Assembly (NCBI GenBank): GCA_016165875.1
Contig: JABBOT010000037.1
Location: 1,488,001-1,552,000 of the forward strand
Reading direction: 5' to 3'
Source of the DNA: Acanthopleura granulata
Lineage: Eukaryota > Mollusca > Polyplacophora > Chitonida > Chitonidae
DNA: 64,000 nt
Notes under the pieces: model-generated
Told to the model about the DNA's origin: nothing
Database searches by the model: none
What the model saw: the letters and a program-made list of their open reading frames with translations, nothing else
Made by a program: the position numbers and the translations under genes
Part shown: positions 35,229-47,551 of the stretch, piece by piece
How positions within the stretch are numbered: the first letter of the stretch is position 1
How the letters are laid out: every line of letters begins with the position of its first letter

Positions 35229-36364
35229 GGAGGTCAAAATACTTTCAGTCATAAATATTCTCCATTTCTTGTCTGTTAGCATTATCGCTGTAGAGTGATG
35301 ACCCTTTGGTGGGTAGTTCCAATTCAGTTTAAATACATGTATCTCGCTTTGACCAATAAGGTGCAAGATCGAAGGAGTCGTTGTGGCCAATCAGAGCGCC
35401 CCATTTAAGTGTGTAAGGCAGAATTCAGGTGACATAATCACGCAACATCGACTTAAAAACATAGTTCGAGGTGCTGAGAGATTTGACTGGATGACCCGGT
35501 TTAGACTAGCCTCTGACCAGGTCAGGCTGATTGTGGTATTGGAAGGGGTCCAGAGATCTTCTATAGTAAAGCGAAGAAGAAACACTGACGGTGTAAAGGT
35601 GGTATAGTAGTCATAGCTCATCAAAAAAAAGGTATTTTTCTAAAAATATTGTTTTCGTTTACGGTGGAGATCATAACTGAAGGCACTAAAAGCTGGGCTG
35701 TCGAAAGGGCGTTCAAGTCATTGTTCATGTTCACGAATAAGTCAAACAGGATTTATATTTCCATTTGTTGTATGCGACGGAATACACCGGAGCGTGTCTC
35801 TTCACGGGATTCTCCACTACTGTATGTTACATTTCACTTTACAGCGAGCTATGGCCTCAGTGTGGATAACTTTCGTTATAAAGGATCTCATTTGGGGGCG
35901 GAATCGTTTCTTAAGATCCCGTTTCCGCATTTTAGTAATCGTACAGGATTCTAGGGGCACCGAGAACGCGTTCATCCGGAAGTGACCTGGTGTAACTAAT
36001 GCGTTTTCCTTTCCTATATACTACCCTATCTCAACAGGTCCATAGTTCCTCAACACTATCAGAACATTACAGAAATGTCTCTAATGCTTCTATATCAATA
36101 AACATAAGCCAGGGGAATTTCTCTGCTACACAATCACCGATTTAACATAGTGTTTCAAATGATGGCTATACATGTATATCGTTCATATCACAAGCAATTT
36201 GTGTAGAAAAAGTTTGTCTTAAGTCTTAATATTTATACATTTTCGTTTATCTGGCGGCAGTGTACAGGGAGCCTTGATATTCGCTCACTCTTACGCTGAG
36301 CACCAGCTTCTGGTCGAATAACACCACTCATCTTTCACGAATACGGCGTGAAATTATATACTTC
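35229..36364. other. no gene supported; possible promoter-like CCAAT pair
   Basis: Two CCAAT-type words (tgaccaataagg at about 35350 and ggccaatcagag at about 35384) precede a 74-codon plus-strand frame (35383-35607). The second lies inside that frame's first codons, so the arrangement is not a normal promoter. Nothing else was identified. Confidence 0.35.
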
Positions 36365-36609
36365 AAACGTGGGAAAGTTTGCCAGTAACTGGGCAAAGGT
36401 GGGTGTATTATATTGGTGGTTCGATTTCCGCCACCCTTAAAACTGAAAACCATGTAGTGTAAGTCTAAGGTTACTGAGTGCAGCGAAAATGAATAAATAA
36501 ATAAGCAAACAAACAAATAAATAAATGAATAAATAAATAAATAAATAAGGTTATTGTATGCAGCGATAAGCAACAATGAAATATTTAAAGAAATAAATAA
36601 ATAAATAAA
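36365..36609 (+). mobile_element. V-SINE-like remnant with extended AAATA tail
   Basis: 'aacgtgggaaagtttgccag', 'gtggttcgatttccgccacc' and 'cttaaaactgaaaacc' match the core of the diverged V-SINE-like family (compare 50711). The 3' segment 'aaggttactgagtgcagcga' plus AAATA tail is followed by a second partial copy ('aaggttattgtatgcagcga') with its own tail. The tail region was therefore duplicated. Confidence 0.65.
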
Positions 36610-38152
36610 ATCACGGTGACATCTCTTTAAAACTTGCAACAATGTCATAACGACAAAAACCAGGAAGAAGATGCATCTTGATTGTAGAGGCAACTGCGTC
36701 ATTAAGGGTCAACTGTCATAAATGACCCAGAGTCAACAAGGAAATTTGCTGCATCAAACCAATGACACCAGACGTTGTTAACTTTTTATTTTGTCACCTA
36801 GATTTGGTGACTCATGTAAAATGTCTAAAGCTGGGCAGGGCTATGTAGCTCATTGATGAAAAGACTGGTTGCTGCTGTTGTTCAATTGTCCAATACAGTA
36901 AAATACATTATCCACACAGAAAGTCTAAATCTCTATTCTTCACGGTGAGTGGCAAAGTAGACGTACACAGGCTAAGAAACTGAGCATACGTTCAACCACA
37001 ACTAACAGTAGGCCCTACCTACAAGCAACTGTATCGAACGCTGGAATCATCAAGGCCTATAGCTATATGAAATACGAAACGTGCTATAATGCTCGGTACA
37101 TTACCACAAGAACATACCTGTAGCAGGTGAAAATGTTATCACCCATGTGTGGATTTGTAATCTTCCATTTCATTTCATTGTTTTTATCTCGCGAATGTTT
37201 TACAACTAATCCAAAGAAAGCTATATAACATGAAAACCCTGGCAGAAATAAAAGCCCCTATGTTCCATCTTGGAGATAAGTAAAACAGGCGTATTATATA
37301 GAGTGTTCCTAACAGTTGCATAACATTGCAAAACATTTCTTAACTTACGCAGATATATGTTTACATAATTCCCTGTTAAGCATGCTTTCAAGAAAGCGGT
37401 TGTGCTATTACTGCAGTTAAAATAAGGATGTTATCATCCTCAGCGATCAAACGGAAATATTGTCTTTAATAATTGAAACACATCGTAACAAAATTCTGAC
37501 TTACCAGGGCGGCCATGTTGTCTGAGCTCACGTACATCCGAACTTTGCGTGGTTATATCCTGTAGGGTGTGTATCTACTGGTAATATTCAATAGGAGGGG
37601 TGCATCTATCGGTAAAATCCAGCGGTAATTCTTCTCAGTGCGAATGCAAACAGGCCGACCGCAACACACAGTAATGGAACACACTCAGGTAGGATGTGGG
37701 TGGGTGTTGGGAGAGGATGGGGGTGACACCGTTAACCCCTGCCCAAGAAGTATATCCCCAGGATCATTCACCAACCGTCAACTGTCTCCGTCTCGGTGAA
37801 ACCTGAAAGATATCACTACACATTGTAACATCGTTTTCATTTTCTCTCTCTCTCTCTGGCTAACTTTTTATAGGTCACTTCCTGGTCAAAAGAGGCGATA
37901 TCTAATCTAGTTGTACACGGAAATAGATACAACCGCTGATGTGCGGGTTTATAGTAGGCTCCTACACCCATATTGTGTCTGCAGAGATCACGTTACACTA
38001 ACGTGGCGGGCATCGGAGGCATGGGAGGAGGTAATCGCAACAGTCTGACACCAGCGCTCATAAACAAACGGACAGGCAGACAGAGAGGCGGTCATAATCG
38101 TATTCGAAATATCATCATCTCACCACCGAAAGGAACACAGACACACGGGCTG
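36610..38152. other. no gene seen
   Basis: Unique sequence, with a G-rich tract near 37690-37725 and a short (CT)n at 37845. Frames are short. Confidence 0.5.
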
Positions 38153-38752
38153 GTTAAGGCGTAGGATTCACAAGCGTATTCGTTATAGCATGACTTGGCC
38201 TGGAGTAACAATAAAAACAATACCCGACCTTAAGCGCAAGATTCACAAGAGTATTCGTTATAGCATGACTTGGCCTGGTGTGACAAGACTTGACCTGGGG
38301 TGAATCGAAAGATTGACAGGCGCATTGACAAGCTTGACTTCACTGCGGAAGGATAAAGGCTAGCCTAAAGCGCACGGTTCACAAGTGTATTCCTTATAAC
38401 ACGACTTCGCCGTGGAAGAGACAAGCATTCGGATATTTATGTAATTATTTATTTATTTATTTATTGGCGTTTTACGCCGTTCACAAGAGTGTTTTACTTA
38501 TATAACGGTTGCCAGGATTATGGAGGAGAGAAACCAGGCAGATCCCGGGGGAAACCCACGACCATCCGCTGGGTGCTGGCAGACCTCGTGTACGGCCGTA
38601 AAGGAAGCCAGCAAGGGCTGGATTGAGCGACCGCTTTGGTGAGAGGCACCTGGGTGACAATGCCGCGCTGGCGAGCTAACCCCCTCGGCCAAGGAGGTTC
38701 CAACATTCGGATAAGCCAAGACATTCAGAAGCGTATCCGTCAAAGCATGACT
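38153..38752. repeat. degenerate ~74-bp tandem array split by a SINE
   Basis: The segment 'attcacaagcgtattcgtta' + 'tagcatgacttggcctgg' recurs at 38171, 38241, about 38308 (degenerate), 38376 and, beyond the SINE, 38724. The last unit is separated from the others only because of the SINE insertion at 38436-38703. Confidence 0.85.
38436..38703 (-). mobile_element. RUDI-like SINE, full length with TSD
   Basis: TTTAT tail, 'ggcgttttacgccgttcaca', 'gaaacccacgaccatccgct' and a tRNA head ending 'cggccaaggaggtt'. Target-site duplication cattcggata at 38426-38435 and 38704-38713. A ~25-bp deletion affects the B-box region. Confidence 0.93.
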
Positions 38753-39097
38753 CGTGCTGATTCAGAGAATAAATAACCTACAAGTAGATAGCTGTCTCCA
38801 ATGCGCATGTCTGAGATTTCTCCGCCACAGACTTACAAACTCACATGGCTGTGTTAAAGCATTGTAACCCTTCCGACAGTCACGGACATTTCAACAGATT
38901 TCGTGCAGTTTACGCTAATTTTGAAGCGAACAAGCCAGCAGATCATTCTATTGTTGGAAGTGGTATGACTCAAGTGAACTTCGTCCAGGATTATGCAACA
39001 TGGAAAACATGGTCACAACTGATGCCCACAGGGACCAAATCAAGAAAGAGGGCGGATGTTATAAGTGTGCATGGCTGTTCAATCCGATTTACACCTG
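38753..39097. other. no gene supported
   Basis: Holds most of an 85-codon plus-strand frame (38845-39102) of protein-like composition but with no recognisable domain or splice context. Confidence 0.4.
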
Positions 39098-39290
39098 CAT
39101 GAGTGATCCGTTTTCACTGTTGGCTTGACTGTTACACCGCGTTTGTCGGCTTTGTACATATACATGAGTGTATCGTTTTTCACTGTTGGTTTGACTGTTA
39201 CACCGCGTTTGTCGGCTTTGTACATATGCATGAGTGATCCGTTTTCACTGTTGGCTTGACTGTTACACCACGCTTTGTACATATGCATGT
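39098..39290. repeat. 65-bp tandem repeat, three copies
   Basis: Units start 'catgagtgatccgttttcac' and include 'tgactgttacaccgcgtttg'. Copies start at 39098, 39163 and 39229. The third has lost about 8 bp. The 79-codon minus-strand frame here is repeat-derived. Confidence 0.95.
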
Positions 39291-39764
39291 TTAACATGAA
39301 CCCTAATCCGAGCGCCACCTCCCCGGCTCCTTTTTGCCAGACTTTATAATGTACTGCTTAAATGAACAAAGATTTATATCAATTTGTTTTTTAAAGCACA
39401 TATGTGAGACCAAATTAAAAGTGACAGCCACAATGGGAAGATAATTGTCAGAACTAAAATCTTTCTAATGGAAATTATTTTTTACTAAATACATCCAAAA
39501 AGTACCTATTGCAATTCAATTAACCCATGTCAAAAGCATTTACTAACATAAAGACCATTCGTTATGCCGTGTCATGAAAAATCAATAGGTCACGGTCTAG
39601 ACTCCGGAACAACGTTACGAAAATTTTGATTTCAATTTCCATGCAAGTTAGGTTTCCAACATAGTTTTACCCCACGGGCCATTCAAGTTTTTAATGACTT
39701 CTTTTCTTATAACTAAGTATATATATATATACATGTAAATAAAAGTAAATTTTGCCTAGGGTTT
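39291..39764. other. no gene seen
   Basis: AT-rich unique sequence ending in a short (AT)n run (39719-39731). Confidence 0.5.
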
Positions 39765-39839
39765 GTATCAGAAAATAAAATCAACACCCTATTACGTTTA
39801 TTACAACGATAATAAGGTATTGATTTTATTTTCTTACAC
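39765..39839. other. 75-bp hairpin-forming inverted repeat
   Basis: Left arm 'agaaaataaaatcaacaccc' pairs with right arm 'ggtattgattttattttctt' with few mismatches. Pairing can continue through 'tatta.cg' to a small loop. The size is in the range of a pre-microRNA hairpin, but the arms are AT-rich and an old MITE is at least as likely. Confidence 0.7.
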
Positions 39840-40623
39840 CATCTATGTATATATATTTGGTGAATAAGTCCCATAAAAGAGAGAACTTATCTTTGATATA
39901 TTGCAGCATTCCATATCCTTTGTTAACCGTGTTTGTTTTTTGTTTTTGTTTTTTGGCTAACTACAATATCGGCTGAAAGATTTGCTACATGGCGGCATAT
40001 GTCGGCGCTTCTGACAACAGTTGCAAGTTGCATACGTTGTCGAGCGCAAAAATATGCTGTCTCAAACCAGTCATGCAAATCCTCAGATCGACAAACACGA
40101 TGTCTTGTACCGGACCAATGAATGGAAAGGCTATATCGTCTGTCACGGCGAATATTTGAATCTCAGGAATGGCCCTGGTTGGTTTCCTAATATCTCGTGC
40201 ACAGAATAATATTTGTATGATGAATGGCTTTACAGCACCTCTGCGAGAGGATTCGTTCGGGGTTTCCCCGGATATACCAGGTCTATAACACATGGCGCAG
40301 CTGAACCCATTTTCGGAGAATACATGAATAACTTAAGAAGTACCAAATAGAATATTATACCAGGAAATGAGACTTGCACATATACGTTTGCGGCAGTTGC
40401 CGTATACAATTAGTTGGGATTTATGGCCCAAAGCAAAGTTATCTGGAGACAAAAACGTATCTGTTAAATTGGCAGAATATTAGGTTTTCCGAAGAGTGAT
40501 GGTAGAATAACTGTTTTTAGTGATAGAAAGTGGTATGTTATATATTACAGAAGTGTTCTTTTATTGGAATGGAATAATTCTGGTGGTTTAGTAAGGCACT
40601 GAGTTTTCCATGGCATAATATTG
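39840..40623. other. no gene supported
   Basis: A 102-codon minus-strand frame (39985-40293) overlaps shorter plus-strand frames. None recognised. Confidence 0.4.
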
Positions 40624-40855
40624 CTGCCTCGCTTGGCTCTCAGTTCTGAGAGATTAGAGAATTAGGAAACATGACTCGTACGCACGGTGTCAGTATAATG
40701 TGACAGGGTGGGGTGTCTTTGGCCTGACGTTCCACTTTGGTGGCATGGGCTCGCCATGCCACAAGAAGACAGAGTATATATTCTTCTACTCACTCCTCGG
40801 TCTCATATCCAACTGAACAATGGTAACACCCAAGGATATATACATACATAATATA
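40624..40855 (+). mobile_element. second SINE family ('ACAT-tail SINE'), 5'-truncated
   Basis: 'ctgcctcgcttggctctcag', 'ctgagagattagagaattag', 'cggtgtcagtataatgtgac' and 'gggtggggtgtctttggcct' through to a tail with 'tatacatacata'. This is the forward orientation of the family seen reversed at 55415, 58669 and 62938. It lacks the tRNA-like head. A local hairpin (ggcatgggctcgccatgcc) lies in the middle. Confidence 0.75.
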
Positions 40856-41324
40856 TTATAGCATCACCCAGAAGATATGATATGATGTTTAATAAATTAG
40901 TTTTTACAGTGTTGCAATGATATGTTCAGAAAGAAAACAGCGAAATAGATGCCAGAGACAAGCAAGAACAAAATCCCAGGTATTCTAACGACACCTGCTC
41001 GACTAGAAGGTGAACTTCAACACTCTCAACTTTTCTGAAAAAAGTTGTCAGCTGTCTTCCCTTTCTTACGCACGAGCTACCTCTCTCGCGCATAGAACTC
41101 GAATAAAGTCACGTGGTGCTGATTGGCTATTCAGGAGTCGAGGATTTTATCACGTGGGCACGCTTCACTAATTCTAGCTTCTTTTGACCTGCTTGTTTGC
41201 GTCTCCAATGAACGTCCCACGAGATCATAATGTATCACATTCTGGATTTTTTGTGCAAATGATTCATTAAGCATTTTTAACATAAATGTTCATACTTCGT
41301 CCACTTCTATTTGTTCAGTTATTT
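40856..41324. other. no gene seen
   Basis: Unique sequence without notable frames. Confidence 0.5.
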
Positions 41325-41362
41325 TATTTATTTGATGTTGTTTTACGCTATCCTCAAGAATA

Positions 41363-41914
41363 TTTATTTATTTATTTATTTGATTTGTTTTCAAGCCGTA
41401 CTCGAGAATATTTCACTTATATTTTATTTATTTATTCGATTGTTGTTTTACGCCGTACTCAAGAAAACTTCACTTATACGACGGCGGCCAGCATTATGGT
41501 TTGAGGAAACCGGACAGAGACACAGAGCCATCCGCAGGTTGCTGGCAGACCTTTCCACGGCTTCCTACGGCCGGAGAGGAAGCCAGCATGAGCTGGACTT
41601 GAACTGACAGGAACCGCACTAGTGAGAGGCTTCTGGGTCATTGCGCTGCGTTAGCGCGCTAACCGACTGAGCCACGGAGGCACCCGTATTTCACTTATAC
41701 GCAAGCAGCAAGGATTATGGTAAGAGGAAAACGGGCAGAGCCCCGGGGAAAACCCACAACCAATCGCAGGTTGCTGACACACCTTTCCGCGCATACGACC
41801 AGAGAGGAAGGCAGCGTGAGCTGGGCTTGAACTCACAGGGACCGCATTGGTGACAGGCACCTGAGACATTACGCTGCACTAACGCGCTAAAACCTACAGG
41901 CCACGGAGTCCTCT
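41363..41914 (-). mobile_element. older RUDI-like SINE, split by a younger copy
   Basis: The tail half (41363-41421: TTTAT tail, 'tttcaagccgtactcgagaa') and the body/head half (41687-41914: 'cgcaagcagcaaggattatg' to 'ggccacggagtcct') are one element. It was interrupted after 'tatttcacttata'. An even older tail fragment precedes it at 41325-41357 ('gttgttttacgctatcctca'). Confidence 0.88.
41422..41686 (-). mobile_element. younger RUDI-like SINE inside another SINE
   Basis: Complete copy from TTTAT tail and 'gttttacgccgtactcaaga' to the head 'gcgcgctaaccgactgagcc'. Flanked by an exact 13-bp target-site duplication, tatttcacttata, at 41409-41421 and 41687-41699, which is internal sequence of the host SINE. 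Confidence 0.93.
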
Positions 41915-43784
41915 CCAGGCCTATTTCACCGACAAAATGTTAAAAATTTTCACGAAATGTCCTAATAACCATTAAATAATGTGTGTACAATTTCAGACAA
42001 AGTTTAACGTTTAAAATAGTTTGAATAACTGCGCATTCAAAAGAGTTATTGTTTTGTCTTTTTTTTTCTGGCACACCCGACGTTGTTATCAACACCACTT
42101 GTTTGTTGTCGGTGATTCACCCCTCAGATCCTGAATATGTCCGGGTACAGATGTCATCAGCGTTATTAATGGTGGGCAGTTATTTCTACTACACGCTCAT
42201 CATAACTGTCTATATAACCTTCTAAAAGCACGCCCGCTCGCGGTAAACACAGGAAACAAGGGCGATAATAAACGGCGCAAAAGAAAGATCAAAGGGTGGA
42301 ACTATAGTGGCGGGTCGGACGGTATGGATCATTAGTGGTAATTGTAACAAGAACAAACGAGCACCACCAAATCGTCTTTCATAACAGCAGGTTGACACGT
42401 GACCTTGGAAGGTAGAGGTGGGCAAGTCTGCACGCTTTAACACTTACTGTTAGCGAGTTATTTCACAGAACTGCCCGTTATACGTGTCCGTTTACATCCA
42501 GAAATGCTTGTTGATTGAGAGAATAAATAATGAGAAATGAACAGCGTAGGCACGTACATAATGTAGGCTATAACTCATATATGTCATTTATTGATAGTGG
42601 CACAATTTCACTGTATGAAATCGGCAAGGAAACGCTTCTGAAACCGCATTTCCGGGATTTTCGTTCTTGCTCTGAAGCCGCCAGAGGTGGTCTTAGTGGT
42701 TATACTTACGTAAAGCTAGGCACGCTCTGAGAAATGCTACCGTGATATTTGAGATATCTGAAAATGATTTTAAAATATCCTGAAATTTTTTCGACATAAA
42801 AGCAATATCTGTTTTATTCTATCAATGGGCCGATACGGTTTGCCATAATCATGCGCTTGTGTCGCCCCTAAGTCCCGAACAGAGCAGGTCTATGAGGGCC
42901 TCCCCCACCCACCAGCAATACCCACCCTCGCAACCCCTCCCTTGAAATAGATCAAACGCGTCAACAGTTGTAGTTTTCAGGGAGTGCAAATGTTCCTGAT
43001 AGTATAGAAATGGCATTCTGAATCATGCCTGAATTCATGCGTTGAACAACTTCATAAAAGACAGTCTAAATGGAATAATTTCTTGACTGACAAAAGAAAA
43101 CCCTGCACAAGTCTAGAATGCAGGCCAATGCCCTAAACTTTTCACGGTAAGGCTTGACTTTGATAAATCCAGGACTACTGTAGGCACAAGCTTTTAGTCC
43201 GAGTCTCATATTTGTTCATGTGTTCTCATGTGTTAAGGTGCAGAAATCCGCTAGGCATGGTCAGACGTTTCTAGCTTTGTTGGGGAAAGCTGAATCATAC
43301 CCCACCCCCTTCGAACTCACCCAGAAGGATCTGTCGTAAACTTTTAGCTGAGTGTGAATCGGTCACCTCTGGGATTTCAACCAGGCGATATCCAAAAAAG
43401 TAGCATACGACAAAGATAATCTGGCCTATGGATTTCCCTGAAAATTCGTTTCAGGGAAACTTCTCAAACAATTGTCCCAAAGGAAAACAAATCACTTCAT
43501 TTCAGAGTGTAATTGTTCGAGATAAGTTCAGCAGCATGGCGTAAGGTTAATGAAGGTGCCTGTATTTGAGCGAAAGCAATTTTGCCATCTGTAGTGTGGC
43601 GGGCATTCTTTTAATATAATACACTAGGCCTGAGGGAGTATGGATCCCATCCGATAGGTGAAGTGGTCAGTGTGGGTCTACATACAAATCAGATGATCGA
43701 CAGCTTGTTCGCCAGGTGTTCGGTCCGTTCGGACGTGGCAATATACTATGGCGGTGTACAAACCACAGCTTAACGAAGCCAACA
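41915..43784. other. no gene seen
   Basis: Unique sequence, with a C-rich stretch at 42900-42945. Frames up to 73 codons. Confidence 0.5.
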
Positions 43785-43925
43785 TAAAGGACTACAGCAA
43801 ACATGGAGAGTAAAGCCAGAGCAGCGGTGACAGTGTGATGGTTGTCAAAGTAACCGGTTAAACGTTTTATTCTAGCTCTTCAGGTAAACACTCAAATAGC
43901 AACAACTTAGAAACCCCTACCACCA
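43785..43925 (+). repeat. dispersed repeat D, copy 7
   Basis: 'aaaggactacagcaaac', 'gagtaaagccagagcagcgg', 'tgacagtgtgatggttgtca', then, after a deletion of the 'gtcgatttatctca' part, 'gttttattctagctcttcag' and 'gtaaacactcaaatagcaac'. Confidence 0.8.
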
Positions 43926-45889
43926 AATTTTAAGTAGAAATGGTTAAAAATGAATTAAACCATATAAAGCAACAAACTATACAAGAAGAGAGTACTGAGT
44001 CAGCAGTTAGGATCGTTATCCTTCAATGTGGGATTCATTAGTTTCGGTTCAGTCTCGTCTACTTCATGTTAGTAAAATTGAAATTTTTCGTCTTACCTCT
44101 CGGCAATGAGCAAAAGTCACAACAGAATAGAGATGTAGCTTGGTGTAAAGCCACACAGATTAGTTTGAAGCGTCATGTGCCTGGTATCCTCAGGGATAAA
44201 AATATGTTTTCAGTGAGTCAACACTGTGTATAAGACAGCATAGGCAATGCCACGCCATCGTGACATTGCCACGAAAAGCAAACGATGCTAAAGCGCCAAG
44301 CCAGCGAAGAAACAACCATAATCAGTGACATTCGTGGCTGTTTGTTTGACAGAGTTGACTTTCCTTTCATGTCACAAGGAAACCTACAAAGTGTGACCTT
44401 TACCATTCGCATTTAAATGTTAAATGTTCAAAGGTGCGAAATATTGCACAAGTTAAACTATCATCTCCTTTGATGGTGAAGATGGTGTTTCATTAGCGGC
44501 TATGACCGAAGAGTAGGAAAACTAAAATAATCTTCAAATCTAAGCTTCAAGTCTGGTATCCTACATGCAGATCACCGAGAGGCATTCCAGGTCGATTATC
44601 CTGAGACCTGTTTTTGCACAACACCATAAAACCAGTTCTCCAAAACCCCATTTTGCGGGCGATGGATACATCGGATGTTAGGCCTTCACTCTGAGAGGAG
44701 GTGTCACATATCTCTGGCACTGAGCATTCAGCATGCCTTCACAACTTAAAGCATTACCCTAAGTTTATCCTGATCATACCTATATGTTTCTCTACCTGTT
44801 CACATCTAATGTGACCTCTGTTTTTATTCTAGGAAATACTTGTTCAGCCATATGACTGATGGTTAACGCCGTGTAGACAATTTTGCTCCATAACACGGTT
44901 GGATTAATCACGCGTGAGGAAAAAAAGGCAACATCCATCTCCTTTAACCTTACCGGTTCTCTATACAGTACAAAAATAATAACCCTCACAAAAACTACAG
45001 CGGCCAGTCGGCCCACGTGACTGCATATTACCAGCCGGCAAGGTAAACGACCGACATGGAATTAGCAGAATGTTGGGCTGTTGATCCCCACGTGTTTCCG
45101 ATCCTCACATTTCTACATATATAGTCTCGCTGAAACACATCTCTAACGCGTTTCCTGGTTTCCAAAACGGGGCTGTCTGGCAGCGGGTGACCGGTCCGTT
45201 AAAAACTTTCAAATACAACATTAACGACGGTCGGCTGCCCAAAGCGATGGTGAGCGTGAATTCTAATCACTAAGTAGTTAACTGACTTGCGCACATGGTC
45301 TTGTTTATAAACAGAAGAACAAGAACACGACTAAGCACAGGCCATGCGCCTTACTGACGTAATCAGAGTGTTGTTGTTCAATTCAGAAACTTTTCATCAC
45401 TGGTCCTTCTCAGGACTAGACTCTTTCCCGACGGGAAACGCAAGGCCTTAGGTGGTGTTGTGGGATCCCGGAGATCTGGACACGTACACGCGGAGGTGTC
45501 TAAATGTAAGAATAATTACACTTTGTCCCACACATTATATATGACTGGGGGAGACGTTGCTAGCGCTGAAATTAAGAACACGGACTAATCGTTCAGTCAA
45601 GGCGACCTCAACTTACTGATGACGTCGCTTTTAAACAGTCCCCGTGGCGCACAAAAACACATCTCTATAAAGCTTGAAATTATTTCAGACTGCACACTTT
45701 TTTCTTCTGCTGGACACAATGCCTCAAGCAAACAGGAATAAGTATCATTAAACAAACGCATTACGTAAATAAATCCCACGTGTTACAGCGAACGCCATGG
45801 TACAAGTGACAGACCCTGCGGTGTTAAGACTCACTACCAAATATAAATGTATAAATAAAGACACCTTACGTTTTCATTCAGACAAGTCA
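43926..45889. other. no gene seen
   Basis: Unique sequence, frames up to 74 codons, no recognisable domain. Confidence 0.45.
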
Positions 45890-45909
45890 AAAAAAAAAAA
45901 AAAAAAAAA
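45890..45909. repeat. poly-A run
   Basis: About 20 A in a row. No recognisable retrogene or LINE end precedes it on the plus strand. Confidence 0.9.
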
Positions 45910-46989
45910 CGCGTCAAAACACTGTCGCATGCAATGCACTACAAACTGCGGCCACGTGTGTTGCACGGCAACATGAGCTCAAGAGAAGGGAAAAATAAAA
46001 ACATCACATCTGTCTCTCTAGAACATGGGCCACCATTACATAATTTTTCTTCTACAGTATCACAGCAGACCCATTCTCACATACGCAGAGCACACAACGA
46101 AATACAGACAACATGCAACGCAGTATGTTCAACATCGGCGATGTTCGCAGCACGCAGTGTCTGTGACCGACATACAGGCCATTGTATACAGCTATTAGAC
46201 AAAGTTAGCGAGGAAGGCCATTAATGTGAACATTCTACGCACATAACTGATACGTTTCTCATAGGCATTACGTGTCGCACTTCTGCAATGAAGATATGAA
46301 CAAGTTTAACAACGAAGAACAAATGTTTTAGTTTAAAGATGTTACTTACGTCAAAAAGCTTTCCAGAGGTATTAGTTGTTCACTCTACACCATGAGATCT
46401 ACGTGCGCAAATAGCTACTGTATGTCTATGTAGAACTACATATATACAGGACATATAGGTATAAAAACACTAAAAAACAGCCTTTCTATTTATGTAGTAA
46501 TTTCACAAAGAACGCCCTCCTAAAACTGTATTCCTTAATTTTACCACCATTTTCTCAAAATAAATCAGCTGGAATGCAAGTACTAGCGTCCTATCGCCAT
46601 AGAAATAGGGTGTAGGGGCACTTGCTCATTGGATGAAATTTTTCTCTGTTAAATTGAAGCCACTAATAACGGACTTGTTTTCAACCATTATTTGTCATAG
46701 TTTATACCCGCAAAATTACCTGGCAGTACTTCAACACACTTCACAGATATAGCCAATCCCTACCCGGACCCACCAGTTTCTGTGCGCCGGAGTCTCAGAT
46801 ACAAAATCGAATTAGCGTTTTTATACCTATAGACCAGGGCATAAAGATTTTGCATACGTAATAGATTCTTTCGAAAGCAAAATTTACCACCCTCGTTTAA
46901 TAATCCAGAAAAAACAGTCACATATCACTAACGACTATGAAAGTTTGTAACATGTGTCCCGTTCGTCATCCGAAATTCACTGAGTAAGC
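45910..46989. other. no gene supported
   Basis: A 96-codon plus-strand frame (45934-46224) is rich in His, Ser and Cys but unrecognised. Otherwise AT-rich unique sequence. Confidence 0.4.
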
Positions 46990-47066
46990 AATTAAATGAC
47001 GGAACCGCGCCTGCAGAGTAAAACGCAATTATCAGTTATCAAAGTTTCGGAGGTCAGTTCACTTAC

Positions 47067-47200
47067 ACTCAAAATATTGTGTTTAATTCTCTTGACTCCG
47101 TTAGATTGAAAGCCCACAGTTAACATCACTGGACCTCGCACGCAGTAGGTACAATTACATCTGCCATCATATTTACAGGTATATCGATCTTTGTTTATTA
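47067..47200 (-). CDS. candidate cysteine-rich exon C (partial, uncertain)
   Basis: I do not recognise this protein. Minus-strand reading gives RYTCKYDGRCNCTYC followed by VRGPVML and, further on, SNGVKRIKHNILS. It ends at a strong splice-donor match, GAGT|GTAAGT (donor bases 47061-47066). The frame is open upstream to 47291, and no clear acceptor was found. The motif C-x7-C-x2-C aligns with motifs in the two neighbouring minus-strand frames (47552-47663 and 47715-47895), suggesting related small cysteine-rich exons. A resemblance to the end of a nuclear-receptor DNA-binding domain was considered and rejected because the spacing is wrong. It may be chance. Confidence 0.2.
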
Positions 47201-47494
47201 GGTTGGTTTGCATAAACGCTGCCTTGAAAACGCCTGTGCTCTGGTACACATATATGTGTGTACGACTCGACAGAGCACCGACAACTGTCACACAGTGCCC
47301 ACTTGATCCTAATAAGTATGCCCGTGTTTATAATGTATGGGTTGACATCCGTCATATTATTCCCATTAAAAGCCCGGTCGTAAATTTACCCAGTTCTGAA
47401 GTGAAAGTTTAACTATATACGCACTGCCACGTACAGTGTATCTAGTCCACATTTGCAGGTTTCGTGTCTGGTTTGTGTAAATAAAAGAAGTTAT

Positions 47495-47506
47495 GGGGGG
47501 GGGGGG
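47495..47506. repeat. poly-G run (12)
   Basis: Twelve consecutive G. It falls inside the minus-strand cysteine-rich frame, where it would encode a proline run. Confidence 0.97.
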
Positions 47507-47551
47507 TTCTGCTTTGGCAGGTGGGGCAATAAAATTCGAACGAAACCTTAC

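Noticed and set aside
35350..35395. Promoter with two CCAAT boxes
   Set aside because: The second box overlaps the putative coding start and no TATA or initiator arrangement is convincing.
45380..45425. Hammerhead/Penelope-like word on the minus strand (CCTGAGAAGGACC ... GATGAAAAG)
   Set aside because: The core is incomplete (CTGAGA rather than CTGANGA) and no terminal repeats were found.
45934..46224. 96-codon plus-strand frame rich in His, Ser and Cys
   Set aside because: No recognisable family, no splice signals noted, starts just after a poly-A run; chance is likely.
46992..47291. Nuclear-receptor DNA-binding domain fragment (YTCKYDGRC, CTYC, SNGVKR)
   Set aside because: The tempting similarity fails on spacing: about nine residues between the second and third cysteines are missing and the K-C pair after CTYC is absent.
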